A stretch of DNA of 64,000 bases from an uncultured Bacteroidales bacterium (GTDB lineage: Bacteria; Bacteroidota; Bacteroidia; Bacteroidales; CAIWKO01), in contig CAIWKO010000060.1 in assembly GCA_903913285.1 (NCBI GenBank), positions 124,001 through 188,000 on the forward strand, given 5' to 3'. The notes beneath the pieces were generated by a model that was not told where the DNA came from, made no database searches, and saw nothing but the letters and a program-made list of their open reading frames with translations. Below are positions 1 to 7,643 of this stretch, one piece after another. Both the position numbers and the translations under genes were made by a program. Position 1 is the stretch's first letter. Each line of letters opens with the position of its first letter.

Positions 1-558
1 AAACGTCCCGGGCATTATTCAAATATCAATTTTGCTAAAAAAATTGCTGATTTTGTTGAAAATAAGAACAAAAACAAAAGAGGACAAATTGAATCTTTTG
101 ATTTAACAAAACCACCATTATACGACATTATTCAGATTCAGAAAATATTACCACATCGTCCTCCATTCTTATTAATAGATAAGATTTTAGAAATGGATGA
201 AAAGGGTATTATCGGATTGAAAAATGTTACTATGAATGAGAGTTTTTTTGTTGGACATTTTCCTGATGAACCTTTGATGCCTGGTGTTCTACAAATTGAA
301 GCTATGGCACAATGTGGAGGTATTTTTGCATTAAAAACAGTTCCTGATCCGGAAAATTATTTAACTCTTTTCCTAAAAATCGAAAGTGCCAGATTTAAGC
401 ATAAGGTTGTCCCCGGCGATACTCTTATTTTTAAAATCATACTAACTGCTCCTATTCGTAGAGGTATTTGTCAGATGAGTGGCTATGCCTATGTTAATAA
501 TCAAATTGTGATGGAAGCTGATTTATTAGCTCAACTTGTTAAAAAAGACAAAAAATGA
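1..558 (+). CDS. lpxC/fabZ: Bifunctional UDP-3-O-acyl-GlcNAc deacetylase / 3-hydroxyacyl-ACP dehydratase (LpxC/FabZ fusion), 5' truncated
   Basis: The frame is open from base 1, so the gene begins upstream of the window. The first ~25 codons read as the end of LpxC (RPGHYSNINFAKK), followed by a short linker and a complete FabZ hotdog domain: HRPPFLLID near codon 50, the catalytic His in GHFPDEPLMPGV and the helix acid in IEAMAQ. LpxC deacetylates UDP-3-O-acyl-GlcNAc, the committed step of lipid A synthesis; FabZ dehydrates 3-hydroxyacyl-ACP in fatty acid elongation. Their fusion is a known Bacteroidota arrangement that couples two consumers of the hydroxyacyl-ACP pool. The stop overlaps the lpxA start (ATGA at 555-558), so the two are probably translationally coupled. 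An ATG at 193 lies inside the FabZ domain and is not the start. The LpxC catalytic part is outside the window. Confidence 0.93.
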   Translation, partial: KRPGHYSNINFAKKIADFVENKNKNKRGQIESFDLTKPPLYDIIQIQKILPHRPPFLLIDKILEMDEKGIIGLKNVTMNESFFVGHFPDEPLMPGVLQIEAMAQCGGIFALKTVPDPENYLTLFLKIESARFKHKVVPGDTLIFKIILTAPIRRGICQMSGYAYVNNQIVMEADLLAQLVKKDKK

Positions 559-1367
559 ATCAACCCTTAGCTTACGTCCATCCTCAGGCTAAAATTGCCG
601 GCAATGTTGTAATTGAACCTTTTGTCAGTATTGATAAGAACGTTGAAATCGGAGAAGGAACATGGATTGGCCCAAATGTCACAATACTTGAAGGAGCACG
701 TATTGGGAAAAACTGTAAAATATTTCCCGGAGCAGTTATCTCAGCAGTACCACAGGATTTAAAGTATGCTGGTGAAGATACTATTGTAAAAATTGGGGAT
801 AATGTTATTATAAGAGAATTTGCTACAATAAATCGGGGTACAAAAGCAAATTTTGAAACAATAATTGGGAATAATTGCCTTCTAATGGCTTATGTCCATA
901 TAGCTCATGACTGTATAATAGGAAATAATGTTATTTTGGCAAATTCAGCAGCTCTTGCAGGACATATTAAAATCGACGATTGGGCTATCATTGGCGGAAT
1001 GGTTGCCGTCCATCAGTTTGTAAATATTGGAGCACATTCAATGGTTTCGGGAGGATGTTTGGTTCGTAAAGATGTTCCTCCTTTTTGTAAAGCAGCAAGG
1101 GAACCTCTTTCATATTCTGGTATTAACTCAATTGGATTGCGCCGCAGAGGTTTTTCGTCAGAAAAAATAAAGGAAATCCAAGATATTTATCGGATTATTT
1201 TCATTAATGGGTTAAATGTATCACAAGCTATTAGTTACATTGAAGCTGAATTACCTGCAACTCCCGAACGCGATGATATTATTTCATTTATTATGACTTC
1301 AAAGCGCGGAATCATGAGAGGTTACACCCGTAACAGCAATGGGAAAGAGAAAAAGGACATTCTCTAA
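555..1367 (+). CDS. lpxA: UDP-N-acetylglucosamine O-acyltransferase LpxA
   Basis: A 270-residue protein, the usual LpxA length. It has a left-handed beta-helix of hexapeptide repeats over residues ~10-190 (patterns such as VEIGEGTWIGPNV and AIIGGMVAVHQFV), the catalytic-His region YVHIAHDC near residue 117, and a C-terminal helical domain. LpxA is a cytosolic trimer that moves a 3-hydroxyacyl chain from ACP to UDP-GlcNAc, the first step of lipid A synthesis. It overlaps the preceding lpxC/fabZ stop by 4 bp, matching the Bacteroidota order lpxC/fabZ-lpxA. GLRRRGFS near residue 195 is the conserved start of the C-terminal domain. Confidence 0.95.
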   Translation: MNQPLAYVHPQAKIAGNVVIEPFVSIDKNVEIGEGTWIGPNVTILEGARIGKNCKIFPGAVISAVPQDLKYAGEDTIVKIGDNVIIREFATINRGTKANFETIIGNNCLLMAYVHIAHDCIIGNNVILANSAALAGHIKIDDWAIIGGMVAVHQFVNIGAHSMVSGGCLVRKDVPPFCKAAREPLSYSGINSIGLRRRGFSSEKIKEIQDIYRIIFINGLNVSQAISYIEAELPATPERDDIISFIMTSKRGIMRGYTRNSNGKEKKDIL

Positions 1368-1396
1368 TTCTGATTCCTTTATATTAATAACCTAGT

Positions 1397-2017
1397 ATGA
1401 AGATCATTCTTCAAAACGTTTCCAAACAATATTCACATCACGAGATTTTCAATAATTTCAGTTTCAATTTTGAATCTGGAATTACATACGCAATAACAGG
1501 CTCCAACGGTTCCGGAAAAACAACTTTGCTTAAAATTATTGCCGGCATGGTCACTCCGTCATTAGGGAAAATTTCTTATCAAAAATCAGGAAGGGAAATC
1601 CCTGTTGAAAGAATATTCAGGGATATTGCTATTGCCGCGCCCTATATGGAATTGATTGAAGAATTTACTTTATTGGAAAGCTTGAATTTTCATGTTAAAT
1701 TAAAACCTTTTATTAAAGATATTAGCATTGAGAATGCGGTTCAAATGATGTCGATGGAAGAATTTTCCAATCAAACCTTGCGTAGCTACTCCTCCGGTAT
1801 GAAACAAAAAGTTAAACTTGCTTTAGCATTATATAGTAATACACCTATACTTCTGCTTGATGAGCCTTTAAGCAATCTTGATGACACCAATGCAGAATGG
1901 TATCGTTCCTCGTTAAAACAATTTTCAAAACAGAAAATTACGATAATTTGTTCGAATTTAAAGAAAGAAGAGTATCCTGATTGTGAAAATATTATTGATA
2001 TTAAGCAAAATAAATAA
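1397..2017 (+). CDS. ABC transporter ATP-binding protein
   Basis: A 206-residue single ATPase domain. Walker A is GSNGSGKTT (residues ~35-43), the signature is YSSGMKQK (~134), and Walker B with the catalytic Glu is ILLLDEPLSNLDD (~151). The switch histidine normally found about 30 residues after Walker B is replaced: the strand reads IICSNLKKEE, with Asn at the expected place. No permease is adjacent, and the gene lies 29 bp after lpxA, so it may be co-transcribed with the lipid A genes; its partner and substrate are unknown. Short stand-alone ATPases of this type often work with a membrane protein encoded elsewhere. The family assignment is firm, the substrate is not. Confidence 0.85.
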   Translation: MKIILQNVSKQYSHHEIFNNFSFNFESGITYAITGSNGSGKTTLLKIIAGMVTPSLGKISYQKSGREIPVERIFRDIAIAAPYMELIEEFTLLESLNFHVKLKPFIKDISIENAVQMMSMEEFSNQTLRSYSSGMKQKVKLALALYSNTPILLLDEPLSNLDDTNAEWYRSSLKQFSKQKITIICSNLKKEEYPDCENIIDIKQNK

Positions 2018-2048
2018 AAAATAGTTTTCGTATTCCAAAAAATAATCG

Positions 2049-2056
2049 CAACTTTG
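2049..2056 (+). promoter_or_regulatory. Candidate -7 element of the rpsP promoter
   Basis: CAACTTTG matches the Bacteroidota -7 consensus TAnnTTTG at 5 of 6 fixed positions. It lies 48 bp before the rpsP start and is followed by CACCCC. No good -33 TTTG is seen at the usual distance; TTTTCG at 2025-2030 is the nearest candidate. Confidence 0.4.
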
Positions 2057-2103
2057 CACCCCTATTTAAAAAAATAATTATAAATTAAAAAAATCTAACA
2101 TTT

Positions 2104-2763
2104 ATGCCAGCAAGAATCAGATTACAACGTCATGGTAAAAAAGGTATGCCTTATTATCATATTGTAATTGCGGATGGTCGTGCACCACGTGATGGAAAAT
2201 TTATTGAAAGAATTGGCACTTACAACCCTCTCGCAATACCAGCAGAAATTAACCTGGATTTCGAAAAAGCTCTAAATTGGCTCCAAAAAGGTGCTCAACC
2301 TTCAGATACAGCCAAAGCTATTTTGATGTACAAAGGTGTAATTTTCAAAAATCACCTTTTAAAAGGAGTAGCTAAAGGCGCTTTAACAATGGAACAGGCT
2401 GAAGCCAAATTCCAATTGTGGTTGGAAGAAAAAGAAGCAAAAGTTATCAACAAAAAAAATCAGGTAGTTTTAACGAAAAAAGAAGCTCATAAAAAACGTA
2501 TGGAAGCTGAGGTAAAAGTTAATATTGCCAAAGCTGAAGCAGTTGCCAAAAAAAGAGCACAGGAATTAGCAAAAGAAAAGCAGCAAGAACTTGAAGCAGA
2601 AGCAACAGAAGAAGTAGCAGTTGTTGAAGATGAAGTTGTTGTTGCAGAAGACGCTGCTCCAATTGACGAAGTTGTTGTTTCGGAAGAACCAACAGTTATT
2701 GAAGAAGCAACTCCTGAAACTGATAAACCAGCAGAAGAACCTACTGAAGAGAAAGCTGAATAG
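2104..2763 (+). CDS. rpsP: 30S ribosomal protein S16 with long acidic C-terminal extension
   Basis: The first ~80 residues are a standard S16 ([14 protein letters not shown], then [25 protein letters not shown]). S16 is a small-subunit assembly protein that binds 16S rRNA. Bacterial S16 is normally ~80-100 residues; this one is 219. The added part is a Lys/Ala-rich helical stretch (residues ~115-165) and then a low-complexity acidic tail rich in Glu, Val, Ala and Asp. Extended S16 proteins are common in Bacteroidota, so the tail is likely native rather than a fusion error. rimM, whose product binds S16 during 30S maturation, follows 36 bp downstream, as in many bacteria. A minus-strand open frame over the tail is only a shadow of its biased codons. 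Confidence 0.95.
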   Translation: MPARIRLQRHGKKGMPYYHIVIADGRAPRDGKFIERIGTYNPLAIPAEINLDFEKALNWLQKGAQPSDTAKAILMYKGVIFKNHLLKGVAKGALTMEQAEAKFQLWLEEKEAKVINKKNQVVLTKKEAHKKRMEAEVKVNIAKAEAVAKKRAQELAKEKQQELEAEATEEVAVVEDEVVVAEDAAPIDEVVVSEEPTVIEEATPETDKPAEEPTEEKAE

Positions 2764-2799
2764 TTTCGTGTTTAATAACACTTGTTTTAGATTTCACTA

Positions 2800-3327
2800 A
2801 TGGATAATAAACGGTTTTTCTGTCTCGGAAAAATCTTAAAGCCTTTTGGCTACAAAGGTCAGTTTATAGCTTCATTTGAAATTGACAATCCTGAAAAATA
2901 CAGAAAACTGGAATTTGTTTTTGTTGAAATAAAACACGAGCAAGTTCCTTTTTTTATTGCAGAATTTGAATTACAAAAAAACGATACTGCAATCATTAAA
3001 CTCGATTATATTGATAGTTTGGACGCTGTACAAGAAATTACCGGCAGTGCATTATTTATTCCGGAAGCGGAAAAAATAGAAGATAATCCGAAAGATAGTA
3101 ATATTCGAAATTTAGAAGGGTATCTGGTTATTGATAACCAATTTGGTAAAATCGGATCTATTCATAAAATTCTTGACTTACCCCAACAATTAATCATGCA
3201 AATTTTTTTTGATGAAAAAGAAATTCTTATTCCGTTGAATGCTGATTTTATTACAAAAATCGATAATAAAAAGAAAATCCTTCATATTATTGCTCCGGAA
3301 GGCCTTATAGACTTTTATCTGGCATGA
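2800..3327 (+). CDS. rimM: Ribosome maturation factor RimM
   Basis: 175 residues, the normal RimM length. The N-terminal beta-barrel begins CLGKILKPFGYKGQF and the C-terminal PRC-barrel half includes LEGYLVIDNQFGKIGSI and EILIPLNADFI. RimM assists 30S head assembly and binds S16, whose gene is directly upstream. The last 4 bp overlap the start of the following methyltransferase gene (ATGA at 3324-3327), so rpsP, rimM and the methyltransferase form one likely operon. Confidence 0.93.
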   Translation: MDNKRFFCLGKILKPFGYKGQFIASFEIDNPEKYRKLEFVFVEIKHEQVPFFIAEFELQKNDTAIIKLDYIDSLDAVQEITGSALFIPEAEKIEDNPKDSNIRNLEGYLVIDNQFGKIGSIHKILDLPQQLIMQIFFDEKEILIPLNADFITKIDNKKKILHIIAPEGLIDFYLA

Positions 3328-4034
3328 AATCCCCTTTTCGATTTAAAGAGTTTACTATTTCTGATTCGCAATGCTGCATGAAGATCAGTACTGATGCTGT
3401 TTTATTGGGAGCCTTTGCAGATGTAACCACATCAAGTTCAATTCTTGATATCGGAACCGGTTCAGGTATTATTGCATTGATGTTGGCTCAAAGATCAGAT
3501 GCCATAATTGACGCAGTCGAAATTGATGAAGATTCAGAAAAACAGGCGTCAGAAAATTTCGCAATCAGCAAGTGGGCTAACCAACTTAGGTTATTTCACG
3601 ATTCAATTCAGCATTTTGCAAACTCAGGAAATCAAACCTACGATACTATCGTTTGTAACCCACCCTATTTTCACAACCAATTGAAAAGTACCTTTCAACA
3701 TAGGAATACTTCTAAACATGATACGAATCTTAGCTTCGAAGAATTGAGTGTCTTTGTGAAGAAATTACTGTCAGATACAGGCCATTTCTGGGTTATCATA
3801 CCTGTTTCTGAAAAACAACACTTCCTAAATATTTTTGCAAATGCCGAACTATTTTGTAAAAAAGCAATCAACATCATTGACAATCCGGATAAAGATACTA
3901 TCCGAATCATTTATTGTTTTTCGAAACAAATTCCAGAAAAAACCGAAACGACTTTGCTGTATATTAAAAACAGAGATAACTCATTTTCAAATGAGTTTAT
4001 TGATTTAACCCGTGACTTCTATTTAAATTTTTAA
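3324..4034 (+). CDS. tRNA1(Val) A37 N6-methyltransferase, TrmN6/YfiC family
   Basis: A 236-residue class I SAM methyltransferase. The SAM-binding motif is ILDIGTGSGIIALMLAQR (residues ~40-57), the acidic loop is AVEIDED, and the catalytic NPPY tetrad of N6-adenine methylases is VCNPPYF (~111). The start FRFKEFTI and the sequence MKISTDAVLLGAF are typical of the YfiC/TrmN6 family, which methylates A37 of tRNA1(Val). It overlaps rimM by 4 bp. The family is clear, but the exact tRNA substrate in this lineage is inferred. Confidence 0.87.
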   Translation: MKSPFRFKEFTISDSQCCMKISTDAVLLGAFADVTTSSSILDIGTGSGIIALMLAQRSDAIIDAVEIDEDSEKQASENFAISKWANQLRLFHDSIQHFANSGNQTYDTIVCNPPYFHNQLKSTFQHRNTSKHDTNLSFEELSVFVKKLLSDTGHFWVIIPVSEKQHFLNIFANAELFCKKAINIIDNPDKDTIRIIYCFSKQIPEKTETTLLYIKNRDNSFSNEFIDLTRDFYLNF

Positions 4035-4055
4035 AGCAGATGGTATAATTATTGC

Positions 4056-4063
4056 TAAATTTG
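4056..4063 (+). promoter_or_regulatory. Candidate -7 promoter element
   Basis: TAAATTTG fits TAnnTTTG and lies 25 bp before the start of the DSKYDA-repeat gene. No clear -33 element. Confidence 0.35.
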
Positions 4064-4088
4064 ACTTAAAATTATAAAAAATCTTATC

Positions 4089-4436
4089 ATGAAAAAAATA
4101 GCTGTACTTGTTTCCGTTATTTTCTGCACAATTCTATTCATTGCAAAAGCAGAAGCTCAAAAAGTTTATTCGTGCGATAGTAAATACGATGCCGACGTGA
4201 AGGTTTATGTTGCCGACAGTAAATACGATGCAGACCTTAGTGTTTACAAATGTTCGAGCCAATATGATGCCACTGGGAATGAGGGTTTATGGTTCTTTGT
4301 CGACAGTAAATATGATGCTATTAAAAAAATATTTTTCGTAGATAGTAAGTATGATGCCGACCTGGTTATTTTTTTTGTGGATAGTAAATACGATGCAGGT
4401 TGGAATAACAACGCAAAAAAGCAGCTTATGTATTAA
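4089..4436 (+). CDS. Small secreted DSKYDA-repeat protein
   Basis: 115 residues with a signal peptide (MKKIAVLVSVIFCTILF, cleavage near AEA). Almost all of the mature protein is six tandem copies of a 12-16 residue unit built on DSKYDA (variants CDSKYDADV, SSQYDATGN, VDSKYDAIK), each preceded by an alternating hydrophobic stretch such as KIFFV or VIFFV. This pattern suggests a small all-beta solenoid or sheet. It resembles the repeat pattern of the DUF6150 family of unknown function; that match is from memory and not tested. It converges on the Mpl-type gene with a 4-bp overlap of 3' ends. Function unknown; periplasmic or surface location is inferred from the signal peptide. Confidence 0.8.
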   Translation: MKKIAVLVSVIFCTILFIAKAEAQKVYSCDSKYDADVKVYVADSKYDADLSVYKCSSQYDATGNEGLWFFVDSKYDAIKKIFFVDSKYDADLVIFFVDSKYDAGWNNNAKKQLMY

Positions 4437-5791
4437 ACAATTTGCAGGTTTATAGCCAATTCTTTAAAATCAAGATTATCGAAACCTCCCGAACTCATCA
4501 TCAGGAGGTTTTTGTTTTTCCATTCTATAGCTTCCAAAAAAGCTATCAATTCATCTTTAACGTTAAAAACATGTAAATCGCTTCTTCCAAATGAACTCTT
4601 AACCAATTCGGCAGCCAAAGGCGGCATCTTTTTTATTTCCAAAGCATGCGAACTATAGAAAACCACAGCAACGTCAGCATCTTTCATGGCATCTTTATAT
4701 TGTTTAAGAAAATCGCTGTTCAGGCTGCTATAGGTATGTAATTCCATGCAGGCAATAAGTTGGCGTTCGGGATATTGCTCCTTCGCAGCATTGATAGTGG
4801 CCTGCAATTTTGAAGGCGAATGCGCAAAGTCTTTATAGCAAGCCGTTGTCTCATTTTTGCTAATAAGTTCCAGACGTTTGGCAGCACCCTTAAAAGAAGC
4901 AATTGCCTGCATGAATGATACAGTCGAAATACCCAGACTCTCGCAAATCAAACGGGCACCATTCAGGTTCATCAGGTTGTGTTTGCCAAAAACCATGATA
5001 TCGGTGGGTTTTTCATCGAAAACGACCTTAGTGATTCCATTGCGAATTGAATATTCTGGAACCCCATAAGGTTTTGAAATGATATCTTGACGGGCTCCGT
5101 TGGAAATGTTTTTGACATTTTCATCATTCGCGCAATAGATCAAGGTTCCATTTGGTTCGATTAGTTGAATAAAAACACGAAACTGATCGACATACATTTC
5201 GAATGTCGGGAACACATTGATATGGTCCCAGGCAATTCCGCTTATCAATGCTATGTGCGGTTTATACAAGTGAAATTTAGGTCGCTTATCGAGAGTAGAA
5301 GTGAGATATTCGTCGCCTTCAAGTATAATGAGTGGTGCATTTGATAAACGGAACATCGTTTCGAAACCTTCGAGCTGTGCCCCAACCATATAATCAAAAT
5401 CTCTTCCGAGCAATTTCAGCACATGCATTACCATGGCAGTAATAGTGGTTTTGCCGTGGCTTCCGCCAATCACAACTCGGATTTTGTTTTTCGATTGTTC
5501 GTAAATGTATTCCGGGAAAGAATAAATTTTCACCCCCAGTTTTTTTGCTTCAATAAGCTCTGGGTTATCCTCGCGAGCATGCATGCCCAGAATAATAGCA
5601 TCCAAATCGGCTGTAATTTTAGCGGCATACCAGCCAGTAGTTTCAGGTAAAATATTTCGTGCTGCCAGGCGGCCTTTGGCAGGATCAAAAATTTCATCAT
5701 CTGATCCGGTAACCGTGTGACCGTTTTCGTGCATGGCAATTGCCATGTTATGCATCACGCTTCCTCCGATTGCAATAAAATGTATTTTCAT
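4433..5791 (-). CDS. mpl: UDP-N-acetylmuramate:L-Ala-gamma-D-Glu-meso-DAP ligase (Mpl-type Mur ligase)
   Basis: 452 residues from the ATG at 5791. This start gives the family N-terminus MKIHFIAIGGSVMHNMA (Rossmann glycine motif GGSVM); an open frame runs 43 codons further upstream but is Phe/Ile-rich filler. The Mur ligase ATP loop is VIGGSHGKTTITAM (near residue 108), followed by the central-domain motif LEGDEYLTST and HINVFPTFEMY. Mpl reattaches the recycled murein tripeptide L-Ala-gamma-D-Glu-meso-DAP to UDP-MurNAc in the cytosol. The short N-terminal spacing to the glycine loop and the HGKTT form favour Mpl over MurC. It is transcribed divergently from tryptophanase and has a candidate -7 element at 5845-5852. 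Confidence 0.88.
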   Translation of the reverse strand: MKIHFIAIGGSVMHNMAIAMHENGHTVTGSDDEIFDPAKGRLAARNILPETTGWYAAKITADLDAIILGMHAREDNPELIEAKKLGVKIYSFPEYIYEQSKNKIRVVIGGSHGKTTITAMVMHVLKLLGRDFDYMVGAQLEGFETMFRLSNAPLIILEGDEYLTSTLDKRPKFHLYKPHIALISGIAWDHINVFPTFEMYVDQFRVFIQLIEPNGTLIYCANDENVKNISNGARQDIISKPYGVPEYSIRNGITKVVFDEKPTDIMVFGKHNLMNLNGARLICESLGISTVSFMQAIASFKGAAKRLELISKNETTACYKDFAHSPSKLQATINAAKEQYPERQLIACMELHTYSSLNSDFLKQYKDAMKDADVAVVFYSSHALEIKKMPPLAAELVKSSFGRSDLHVFNVKDELIAFLEAIEWKNKNLLMMSSGGFDNLDFKELAINLQIV

Positions 5792-5844
5792 GAAGTTGTC
5801 CTCAGTTATTTGTAATTTATATTTCCATTTTATCTTCCTGATTG

Positions 5845-5852
5845 CAAACCTA
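5845..5852 (-). promoter_or_regulatory. Candidate -7 element for mpl
   Basis: Read on the minus strand this is TAGGTTTG, fitting TAnnTTTG, 53 bp upstream of the chosen mpl start. Its position supports the ATG at 5791 over starts further upstream. No clear -33 element at normal spacing. Confidence 0.35.
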
Positions 5853-5971
5853 ATTGAAAAAAAATAAAAAAATGATACAATGCGAGAAAAATACAAACAA
5901 GAGATTGTTTGAAAACTCACTAATATTTTGCATTTTTTTGAGAATTTATTTTTTTTATATAAAAGTATGGT

Positions 5972-5979
5972 TAAATTTG
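5972..5979 (+). promoter_or_regulatory. Candidate -7 element for tryptophanase
   Basis: TAAATTTG fits TAnnTTTG, 30 bp before the tnaA start. The nearest TTTG upstream (5937-5940) is too far (31 bp) to be a normal -33 element. No tnaC-like leader peptide was seen. Confidence 0.4.
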
Positions 5980-6009
5980 AACCCCCAAATTTAAAATAAA
6001 TAGAAAAAT

Positions 6010-7386
6010 ATGAAACTGCCCTTTGCCGAATCGTTTAAAATAAAAATGGTTGAACCCATACGTAAAAGCACCAGAGAAGAACGTATTGGCTGGATAAAAG
6101 ATGCCAAGTACAATTTGTTTAACCTGAGAAGCGACCAGGTTTTTATTGATTTGCTCACTGATTCAGGAACAGGTGCTATGAGCGACCGCCAATGGGCTGC
6201 TATGATGATTGGCGACGAAAGTTATGCCGGTGCAAGTTCGTATTTTAAAATGAAAAATGCCATAAAAAGTATTTTAGGTTTTGAATATTTTCTGCCTACC
6301 CACCAGGGCAGAGCAGCCGAAAATGTTTTGTTTTCGGTGCTGGTTAAAGAAGGAAATCTGGTACCGGGCAATTCACATTTCGATACTACCAAAGGACATA
6401 TTGAATTTCGTAAGGCTAAAGCCATTGATTGCACGATAGACGAAGCTTTTGACACAACAGTGCTTCATCCTTTTAAAGGAAATGTGGATTTAAATAAACT
6501 CGAAACCGTTTTAAAAAACAATCCCAAAGAAAAAATCCCATTCATAATAGTTACCGTAACCTGCAACAGCTCGGGAGGACAACCCGTTTCGATGAACAAC
6601 CTGAAAGAAGTGAGCGCAATGGCAAAAAAATATGGCATCCCTGTCATTTTCGATGCTGCCCGTTTCGCCGAAAATGCCTATTTTATTAAGCTTCGCGAAA
6701 AAGGTTATGAAAACAAAACCATCAAAGAAATTGTGGCTGAAATGTTTTCGTATGCCGATGCTATGACCATGAGCGCCAAGAAAGATGCTATCGTGAACAT
6801 GGGCGGATTTATTGCCATGCGCGACAAGGAACTGTTCCGTCAGGCAAGTGTTTTCAACATCATGTTCGAAGGCTATATAACTTACGGCGGCATGTCGGGA
6901 CGCGATATGAACGCACTGGCACAAGGTTTGGACGAAGGCACCGAGTTTGATTATTTGGAAACCCGTATCAAACAAGTAGAATACTTGGGCGAAAAAATAA
7001 AAAGTTATGGAGTTCCTTTGCAGGAACCTTTTGGAGGTCATGCCATTTTTGTCGATGCGAAAAAATTTTTAAGCCACATACCCAAAGAAGAATTCCAGGC
7101 GCAAACATTAGGTATTGAACTTTATATTGAAGGCGGAGTGCGCAGCGTAGAAATAGGTGCCATACTTGCCGACCGCGACCCTATTACCCGCGTGAACCGT
7201 TATCCTGCACTCGAGTTACTCCGTCTTGCCATACCACGAAGAGTTTATACCAACAACCACATGGATTATATTGCCGCTTCGCTTGGAAATGTTTACGAAC
7301 GCCGTCTCGAAATCCGTCATGGGTTTGCCATAAAATACGAAGCCCCAATCATGCGCCATTTCACCGTTGAAATGGAAAAGGTATAA
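6010..7386 (+). CDS. tnaA: Tryptophanase
   Basis: 458 residues, the usual length of this PLP fold-type I beta-eliminating lyase. It cleaves L-tryptophan to indole, pyruvate and ammonia. The PLP lysine lies in MTMSAKKDA (Lys257/258), with FDAAR holding the ring-binding Asp. Tryptophanase and tyrosine phenol-lyase are close relatives. Here the substrate-site segments read HFDTTKGH (residues ~123-130), with the Asp of tryptophanases, and GVRSVEIGAIL; tyrosine phenol-lyase would have TTTRYH and GVRSMERG. So tryptophanase is preferred. It is monocistronic: mpl is divergent and a tandem-repeat array follows the stop. It suggests indole formation and amino-acid fermentation. Confidence 0.93.
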   Translation: MKLPFAESFKIKMVEPIRKSTREERIGWIKDAKYNLFNLRSDQVFIDLLTDSGTGAMSDRQWAAMMIGDESYAGASSYFKMKNAIKSILGFEYFLPTHQGRAAENVLFSVLVKEGNLVPGNSHFDTTKGHIEFRKAKAIDCTIDEAFDTTVLHPFKGNVDLNKLETVLKNNPKEKIPFIIVTVTCNSSGGQPVSMNNLKEVSAMAKKYGIPVIFDAARFAENAYFIKLREKGYENKTIKEIVAEMFSYADAMTMSAKKDAIVNMGGFIAMRDKELFRQASVFNIMFEGYITYGGMSGRDMNALAQGLDEGTEFDYLETRIKQVEYLGEKIKSYGVPLQEPFGGHAIFVDAKKFLSHIPKEEFQAQTLGIELYIEGGVRSVEIGAILADRDPITRVNRYPALELLRLAIPRRVYTNNHMDYIAASLGNVYERRLEIRHGFAIKYEAPIMRHFTVEMEKV

Positions 7387-7400
7387 AATTGAAATGAAAT

Positions 7401-7554
7401 CAGTGAACCGAGTTGCATTACTCAGTGAACTGAGTTGTATCACTCAGTGAACCGAGTTGTATTACTCAGTGAAGCGAGTTACTCTACTCACTGAAACGAG
7501 TTACTCCACTCGGTTGAGCGAGTTGTATAACTCAATATTAAGAGTTAAAACCTC
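7401..7554. repeat. 22-bp tandem repeat array (about seven copies)
   Basis: Seven consecutive 22-bp units begin 14 bp after the tnaA stop: units start at 7401, 7423, 7445, 7467, 7489, 7511 and 7533. The consensus is cagtgaaCCGAGTTgtatta plus ct. The first three copies are nearly identical; copies 4-6 diverge while keeping cGAGTT and the final act; the last is degenerate. It lies between convergent tnaA and the PKD-repeat gene. The unit is not a multiple of 3, so it is not a coding repeat. Confidence 0.9.
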
Positions 7555-7565
7555 AAAACCCTGAA

Positions 7566-7600
7566 ACAAAAAAGAAGAACTGCATTGCAATTCTTCTTTA
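7566..7600 (-). terminator. Rho-independent terminator of the PKD-repeat gene
   Basis: A near-perfect hairpin: AAAGAAGAA (7571-7579) pairs with TTCTTCTTT (7591-7599), with an inner TGC/GCA and a 3-nt loop. On the minus strand the stem is followed by a T-rich run, 44 bp past the stop of the PKD-repeat gene. Confidence 0.7.
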
Positions 7601-7643
7601 GTATCATGCTGAAACGGTCAAATAACCGCTTTGCTTACTCAAT

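Noticed and set aside
2566-2781. Minus-strand 71-residue frame opposite the rpsP tail
   Set aside because: Phe/Asn/Cys-rich antisense shadow of the Glu/Ala codons of S16.
6010-7386. Tyrosine phenol-lyase instead of tryptophanase
   Set aside because: The HFDTTKGH and GVRSVEIG segments match tryptophanase; the tyrosine phenol-lyase forms TTTRYH and SMERG are absent.
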